DNA of 64,000 nucleotides, from assembly GCF_033568475.1 (NCBI RefSeq), contig NW_027331831.1:11036001-11100000 (forward strand), read 5' to 3'. The position numbers were made by a program, and so were the translations under genes. The number at the start of each line of letters is the position of its first letter. Position 1 is the first letter of the stretch. This DNA comes from Henckelia pumila. Its lineage: Eukaryota > Streptophyta > Magnoliopsida > Lamiales > Gesneriaceae. Under the pieces are notes generated by a model. That model did not search any database and had not been told where the DNA came from. It saw nothing but the letters and a program-made list of their open reading frames with translations. Shown here piece by piece: positions 58,237 to 64,000 of this stretch.

Positions 58237-58835
58237 TGTTGTGGATTAATAAAGTATCATCGTGTTCAATTAACACTTACAAAGTAGTGAGATCAATTTC
58301 CAGAAACAAGAACACTATTATCCACTTAAGCCTCTTACATATCAATGACCGAGCACTCAAATCAATCACCAAGCAATAGTAATAATCAACACAAGAAGAT
58401 TTACGTGGTTCAGTCTTAAAGACCTACATCCATGGGAGAGCAAACCACTTATTTTATTTTAGATCAAGAACAATTCACCTCAAGAACATTACACGCTGAA
58501 ATCGATCAATACAGTTAACTCGAATGCAAGAAAAAATTAAATCAAACAGATCACTATCACGTGTCTTTCTTCTCCACTGATCCTTCTCTGATCTTAACCT
58601 GAATCTTTTCCGCCTTCAAATTCACCGATTTCTCCCAGCTAGAATTTTCCCTGTCTTGAGTTTCTATTATGACTGTTAATCCGTTCATCCTTCTGGTAAT
58701 TGCCTTTAATCCCTTAATAGATAAGGCTTCCCTGATGGGATTTCTATAATCCATACCCGAGGCCCATTAAGCAAACAATTACCCTATTAACTGAACTACC
58801 AAGGCCCAATAATGATTTGAGATACTTGTATAACA
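58237..58835 (-). repeat. 3' LTR of the second copia element
   Basis: 599 bp; matches 62871-63478 with few substitutions and a small indel near 58545 (aaatcaaacagatcac vs aaatcaacatatcac). Confidence 0.95.
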
Positions 58836-58848
58836 ATCTCCACCTTGA
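58836..58848 (-). promoter_or_regulatory. Polypurine tract of the second copia element
   Basis: On minus, caaggtggagat directly precedes the 3' LTR. It has the copia polypurine form. Confidence 0.75.
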
Positions 58849-58887
58849 ATCAAATCAGATTGGCTACTCTCCATCTAGCCTCAACAG

Positions 58888-59568
58888 CTAGTCCATCCAT
58901 ACTGCCTTCACCAAGTTCATGCAATGTTTGAACTTGTTTGAAGGTAATTCCTTGGTCAATGCATCAGCAGGGTTATCTTCTGTAGGTATCTTTTCAATTG
59001 TTATTTCTCCTTTAGACAGTATGTCTCTCACAAAATGTAGCTTGACATCAATATGTTTGGACTTTTCATGAAATACTTGGTGTTTACATAAATGTATTGC
59101 ACTCTGGTTATCGCAATACACCACTACCTTCTCTTGATTTATACCAAGTTCTGACAGCAGTCCCTTTAACCATATTGCCTTTTTAATAGCTTCTGTCACT
59201 GTTATAAACTCAGCTTCGGTTGTGGATAGGGCCACTACAGTTTGTATACTTTCTTTCCAAGCGACTGCTGTTCCAAATATTGTAAATATGTAGCCAGTCA
59301 TTGACTTTCTTGTGTCCAGGTTACCAGCATAATCGGAGTTCACATATCCGGCAATTGCTTCTTGCTCATTCTTCCTTGTGAACAATAGTCCCTGTCCAGT
59401 AGTATCTTTGAGATACCTTAAAATCCATTTTAAGGCATTCCAGTGTATCAAACCGGGATTCCCCATAAACCTTGACACATTTCTTATAGCATATGCAAGG
59501 TCTGGCCTACTGCATACCATCCCATACATTAGGCTGCCAACCACATTAACATATGGGATGTGTTCCAT
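58888..59568 (-). pseudogene. Copia RNase H
   Basis: An open stretch of 226 codons: [20 protein letters not shown] (end of RT), then [20 protein letters not shown] with the catalytic Asp, SLSTTEAEF-like [29 protein letters not shown], and the ending [16 protein letters not shown]. It would degrade the RNA strand during reverse transcription. The domain itself is intact; it is cut off from RT by a frameshift near 59620. Confidence 0.93.
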
Positions 59569-59599
59569 TTGTTCTTTCTCACTGTCAGTTTGAGGTGCC

Positions 59600-60350
59600 T
59601 GACTGGCCGAGAGCTTTATATGTTTCCCAAAGGAGTGGTGACTGACTTAGCTTGATTCATATTATAACTAAGTATCACTTTTTCTAAATAACATTTCTGA
59701 TTTAGATGAGTAACATATCTTTCTCTGTATCTGTGAATATCCATTCCAAGTATCCTTTTAGCTGGTCCTAAATCCTTCATTTCGAATTCATCACTTAGTT
59801 TCTGTTTAAGTTCACTAATTGCCATGATACATTTACTCGCAATTAGTATATCATCTACATATATGAGTAAGTAAACTGAGATCCTCATTCCTTCATGTTT
59901 CAAATACACACAACTGTCATACTTGCTTCTTTGATATCCAATCCTTATCATAAACTCATCAAACCTCTTATTTCATTGTCTTGGACTTTGTTTGAGCCCA
60001 TAAAGAGATTTCTTCAGTAAGCACACTTTGTCCTCATTCACAGGGAGTATGAATCCTTTCGGTTGCTTCATATATATAGTCTCTTCTAAGTCCCCATGTA
60101 GGAAGGTTGTCGTAACGTCAAGCTGTTCGAGTTCTAAATCCAGATGAGTTGATATAGCAATCATAACTCTTATAGATGAGTGTTTAACCACAGGTGAGTA
60201 AATTTCATTAAAATCAACTCTCTCTTTCTGTGCAAAACCTTTGGCTACAAGTCTTGCTTTGTACTTGAGTCTTGTTGTCCCTGGATTTACTTCCTTTAGC
60301 TTATACAGCCACTTACATCCTAAGGCTTTCACATCTACTGGTTTATTCAC
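59600..60350 (-). pseudogene. Copia reverse transcriptase
   Basis: Two ORFs in one frame (59973-60350 and 59616-59951) are split by one TGA at 59973-59975. The signatures are CKWLYKLKE, KARLVAKGFAQKE, FNEIYSPVVKHSSIR, the LEQLDVTTTFLHGDLEE box (first catalytic Asp), YGLKQSPRQ and the catalytic LLIYVDDILIAS. The split stop lies where a Trp codon is expected, so TGG to TGA is likely. A one-base shift near 59620 separates it from the next ORF. Confidence 0.93.
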
Positions 60351-60859
60351 TAGTTTTCATGTGTTATTCTTATTGAGAGACTTCATTTCTTCATTCATTG
60401 CTTCCCACCATTGTTTATTGTCCTTCCCTTTTGTTGTTTCTTCAAAGGATGTTGGTTCTGAATTTACCATTTCTTCAGCAATGGCAAGAGCATACAAGGC
60501 TAAATCTGCCTCTCTAAACTTCTTAGGAGGCCTTATCTCCCTTCTTTGCCTGTCCCTAGCAAGATGGTAATTGATTAAGTCCTATCCTTGTTCACTTAAT
60601 TATGTTTCTGCATTATTCCTTTCACTGTCAGATTTATATTCAAGTGTAGGTAGCTCCACCTTAGCCTGTGGTTCATTTATTTGAGGCTGCCATGAAGAAT
60701 CTTTATCAGCCCTGTTAATGTATCCCATCCTTGATTCATCAAAGGTTATATCTCTAGAATTAAAGCATCTCGGCCCTGTTGGTTCAAGATTCCAGACTTT
60801 ATAACCTTTTACCCCCTCTGAATAACCAATAAAGTTACATTTTACAGCTCATGCATCAA

Positions 60860-61500
60860 GTTTATTCTACTTCTGGTATGCATAAGCCAAGCATCCAAAT
60901 ATCCTGAGATTTTCATAGTTAGCTGGTGATCCACTCCATCTTTCCATGGGAGTTTTAAACTCTATTGCACTCGATGGACATATGTTTATTAAGTATCTTG
61001 CTTGGTTACAGCTTCCCCCCAAAATGACTTAGGTAGATTTGCATTAGATAGCATGCACCTCACCCTTTCAATTAATGTTCTATTCATTCTCTCTGCTAAT
61101 CCATTTTGTTGGGGAGTACCAGCTATGGTTCTATGTCTTGTTATCCCTTTTGCTTTGCATAATTGACTGAATTTCTCAGAAAGGTATTCCATTCCATTGT
61201 CAGTCCTTAAATTCTTTACCTTTAGATCTTTCATATTTTCCACAGCCTGTAACCAGTCTCTAAACTTGATGTAGGCGTCATCCTTGTTTTTTAGAATGAA
61301 CGCCCATACCCTCCTAGAATAGTCATCAATCACTGTCATGAAATACCTTCCACCTCCATGTGTTTCTGTTCTTGAGGTACCCCAAATGTCTGAGTGTATA
61401 TACTCCAGTGGCCGTGTTGTAGTGTGTTTGCCTTGATTGAAGGATACCCTCTTTGCTTTGTCAAGAATGCAGCTCTCACATGTTTCAAGTCCTTGTATCT
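60860..61500 (-). pseudogene. Copia integrase
   Basis: The ORF at 60989-61339 covers the core: Asp in MTVIDDYSRRVW, Asp in NLRTDNGMEY, Glu in GTPQQNGLAERMNRT, then LPKSFWGEA. The zinc-binding part (CESCILDK-type sequence) is recognisable just upstream to about 61500, interrupted. The C-terminal region (60600-60990) carries a small deletion after WGEA and more stops, though CFNSRD-like and GYSEGV-like segments can still be read in other frames. Confidence 0.85.
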
Positions 61501-61551
61501 TATCACCACATAATAGGCCCTACTTGTTTAATTCATGTAGTCCTCTTTCAC

Positions 61552-61959
61552 TCACATGTCCCAGCCCGAGGTGCCACAATTTTGCCTTTTTTTCTTGTGC
61601 TTGGATGCTAGTCGAACTATTGTTTTTCCTTCCAGGACATACAGAGAGTCTCTTTTGGTTGATTTCATGACCACTAGAGATCCCTTTGTTACCCTTAATG
61701 ATCCAGCTTCTGATCTAAAAGAATAGCCTTCAATGTCTAATGTGCCTAAAGAGATGAGGTTCCTTGTGAGTTCAGGAACATATCTTACATCCTTTAGAAC
61801 CCTGTCTGCACCATCAAACATTCTGACTCTCACCATTCCTATTCCTTTTATTTTACATGCCTTATTGTTTCCTAGCAACATGGATCCTAGCTCAGCAAAT
61901 TCCAATCTTTCAAACCATGTCTTAATGGGACACGTGTGGAATGAGCAACCTGTGTCCAA
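61552..61959 (-). pseudogene. Copia protease and pre-integrase region
   Basis: The active site LDTGCSFHTCP is at the start, followed by GMVRVRMFDGADRVLKDVRY and VPELTRNLISLGTL, the usual copia block, then the start of the pre-integrase segment (KLWHLGLGHVSE-like) at about 61560. It is separated from gag by one stop near 61972. Confidence 0.9.
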
Positions 61960-61971
61960 TATCCATTCATT

Positions 61972-62832
61972 TTAAATGTCATGATTTGTAATAGCCAGCA
62001 CTTTTGCGGAATCATAACCATCAGAGACTACAACAACTTCTCCTCCTTTCTTAGGCTTGTCAAAGGATCTCTTATTTCTTTTTGGACAGTTCCTTTTAAA
62101 GTGACCTTCCTTATGGCATATGAAACACTTCAGATTTGAAGGTGCTGGCTTCCTTTGAAATCTCCCTTGACTCTTTGATTGTGACCTGGTTTTGTGTTCT
62201 TTATAATTTCCCCTGTTATTCCTCCCTCGAATCATGAGACTTTCACCTTGTGATTCAGAGTTTGTATTAGTCTTCTTTTGAAGTTCTTTTGACTGAATGG
62301 CAGACAACACCTCATCCAAGGTAATGGTTTGTTCTCTTCCATATAGGAGAGCATCCATAAAGTTCTCATAACTTCTAGAAAGAGCATTCAACAGAATTAA
62401 TGTCTTATCCTCATCATCTAATTTTACTTCAATATTTTCCAGATCATCCATCATCTTTGTATACTCTTCAATCTGGTCATCGATCCATTTTTACTCCCTG
62501 ATTTTGAATGAGTATAATCTTTGTTTTAAGTACAATATGTTGGCCAGAGATTTGGTCATATATATTCTTTCAAGTTTGATCCACACGGCTGCAGCAGTCT
62601 TTTCTTTTGCTACCTCCCTTAGGGGTTTATCACCTAAGCATAGTATGATTGCACTGTGAGCCTTCTCAAGAATTTCATCCTTGTCCTTAATCGTTGTTGT
62701 CAACTCTTCCTTGCCTTTGAGTGCTTCGATTAATCCTTGATGAATTAAGATGGCTCGCATCTTGATCCTCCATAGTGAAAAGTCGTTCTTCCCTGTAAAT
62801 CTCTCGATATCAAATTTTCAAGATCCCATACT
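61972..62832 (-). pseudogene. Copia gag (UBN2-type) with zinc knuckle
   Basis: Starting at about 62832 (MGS), a TGA appears at the fourth codon. The copia gag signature FTGKNDFSLWRIKMRAIL follows, then the ORFs 62491-62760 and 61972-62454, with MTKSLANILYLKQRLYSFKI and LDDEDKTLILLNALSRSYE. The zinc knuckle CFICHKEGHFKRNCP is intact. A stop at 62491-62493 divides the two parts. Gag would form the particle and bind element RNA. Confidence 0.9.
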
Positions 62833-62852
62833 TTCAAATCTCTTCTTGGATT

Positions 62853-62870
62853 CCCACGGACGGCGCCACT
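62853..62870 (-). promoter_or_regulatory. Primer binding site of the second copia element
   Basis: On minus, agtggcgccgtccgtggg directly follows the 5' LTR. This TGGCGCCG-type site is frequent in plant LTR elements; the primer tRNA is not certain. Confidence 0.7.
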
Positions 62871-63478
62871 TGTTGTGGATTAATAAAGTATCATTGTGTT
62901 CAATTAACACTTACAAAGTAGTGAGATCAATTTCCAGAAACAAGAACACTATTATCCACTTAAGCCTCTTACAGATCAATGGACGAGCACTCAAATCAAT
63001 CACCAAGCAATAGTAATAATCAACACAAGAAGATTTACGTGGTTTAGTCTTAAAGACCTATATCCACGGGAGAGCAAACCACTGATTTTATTTTCGATCA
63101 AGAACAATTCACCTCAAGAACATTACACGCTGAAATCGATCAATACAGTTAACTCGAATGCAAGAAAAAATTAAATCAACATATCACTATCACGTGTCTT
63201 TCTTCTCCACTGATCCTTCTCTGATCTTAACCTGAATCTTTTGCACCTTCAAGTTCACCGATTTCTCCCAGCTAGAATTTTCCCTGTCTTGAGTTTCTGT
63301 TAAGACTGTTCATCTGTTCATCCTTCTGGTAATTACCTTTTATCCCTTAATAGATAAGGCTTCCCTGATGGGCTTTCTATAATCCATACCCGAGGCCCAT
63401 TAAGCAAACAATTACCCTATTAACTGAACTACCAAGGCCCAATAATGATTTGAGACACTTGTATAACACGACTTATGA
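62871..63478 (-). repeat. 5' LTR of the second copia element
   Basis: 608 bp, begins tgttgtggattaataaag and ends cttgtataaca. It drives minus-strand transcription in the intact element. Confidence 0.95.
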
Positions 63479-63483
63479 CAGCT

Positions 63484-64000
63484 TATAATTTCACAGCCTG
63501 CACTGCAGCATACGATGTGCGCCAAGGCTAGCATTCCGCGGCGCAAATGGCATGCCACGAAAATTCATATTTCTTGTAGTGCTTATATCATGTTTAACAA
63601 TATATTTTGTATTTTTTTTTTACTAATATACCCGTATTAATTAAGTCTTAAAAAATTTCTAAATATTTTTTGAATGAATTAAATAGAGATAAATAGGAAG
63701 CTTTCATATACTTTGTTTTTAAAAAAACAAGCTTATATTTATGATATTCATTGATTTTTTTTCTCGTTTTAGTTGATCTTTTTTCCCAATACAACTGTTT
63801 CTGTCATTAATTTTAGTGGCAAGAATTTATAATTTTGATTATTAGATAATGTAATTGTACGTGTTTCAATAAAATTTAGTGGAAAATTTTGGGCAACAAA
63901 AAACGTGAAGAGTTTGAACATTTGGTTTATATGTGTTATTTATTATCATTAATAAATTCACGTAGCATATTGTTTCAATTAGATATTGATGATAATTATG
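63484..64000. other. Intergenic DNA to the end of the window
   Basis: A short mixed block to about 63570 is the continuation of the locus interrupted by the copia insertion. The remainder is AT-rich with no ORF or repeat that I can support. Confidence 0.6.

Larger units (their letters stand above)
58237..63478 (-). mobile_element. Second Ty1/copia retrotransposon (Tork/Tnt1-like), degenerate
   Basis: Direct LTRs 58237-58835 and 62871-63478 start TGTTGTGG and end ATAACA. They are flanked by the perfect 5-bp duplication cgact (58232-58236, 63479-63483). The minus strand codes in order gag, protease, integrase, RT, RNase H (copia order). A primer site lies inside the 5' LTR (62853-62870) and a polypurine tract before the 3' LTR. 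The LTRs look about 97% identical by eye. Several stops and frameshifts break the single polyprotein. Confidence 0.95.

Overview
The window is nuclear DNA of a flowering plant, most likely a dicot. Plant-type intron-containing genes sit in AT-rich sequence crowded with plant transposable elements. A family of short dispersed repeats (gagacggtctcac type) hints at an asterid such as Lamiales, but that is only a guess. I see no bacterial, organellar or CRISPR features.

Only three ordinary host genes are supported. They are an F-box/kelch-repeat gene (CDS 13887-15212, +, with an intron in its 5' leader), a cytosolic ribosomal protein uS4/RPS9 gene (36380-38362, -, three coding exons) and a PH-RCC1-FYVE-BRX (PRAF) regulator gene (39697-44427, -, nine coding exons, 1035 codons). 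All splice junctions of the last two keep phase.

Layout: 1-4440 is a giant foldback element. Its two arms carry 141-bp (47-codon) tandem repeats, and each arm carries a 39-codon ORF in the same place. 6487-7011 is a hAT-like non-autonomous element. 7094-11409 is a Ty1/copia element (- strand, TSD atatt) that has lost reverse transcriptase. 11.7-12.3 kb holds small hairpins. After the F-box gene comes a 15.3-kb Mutator-like element (17885-33228) with ~115-bp terminal inverted repeats and a 9-bp target duplication. It holds a decayed MURA transposase gene, a nested hAT element sitting on its splice donor, ten copies of a 310-bp satellite with a 620-bp higher-order period, a 'plant transposon protein' ORF broken by one stop, a cluster of GCATATGCG-like motifs, and a convergent Ulp1-type (C48) protease pseudogene. 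This is the Kaonashi-type (transposase plus Ulp1) architecture.

33.2-48.6 kb holds the two housekeeping-type genes with several small hAT- and Harbinger-like elements between them. 48572-58032 is a complete Ty3/gypsy chromovirus-like retrotransposon (TSD gaccc) with many nonsense codons, most explicable as C-to-T changes. A 1.7-kb solo LTR (TSD acagt) is inserted in its integrase. 58237-63478 is a second Ty1/copia element (- strand, TSD cgact) with all pol domains, inactivated by stops and frameshifts. No mobile element here looks autonomous in its present form.
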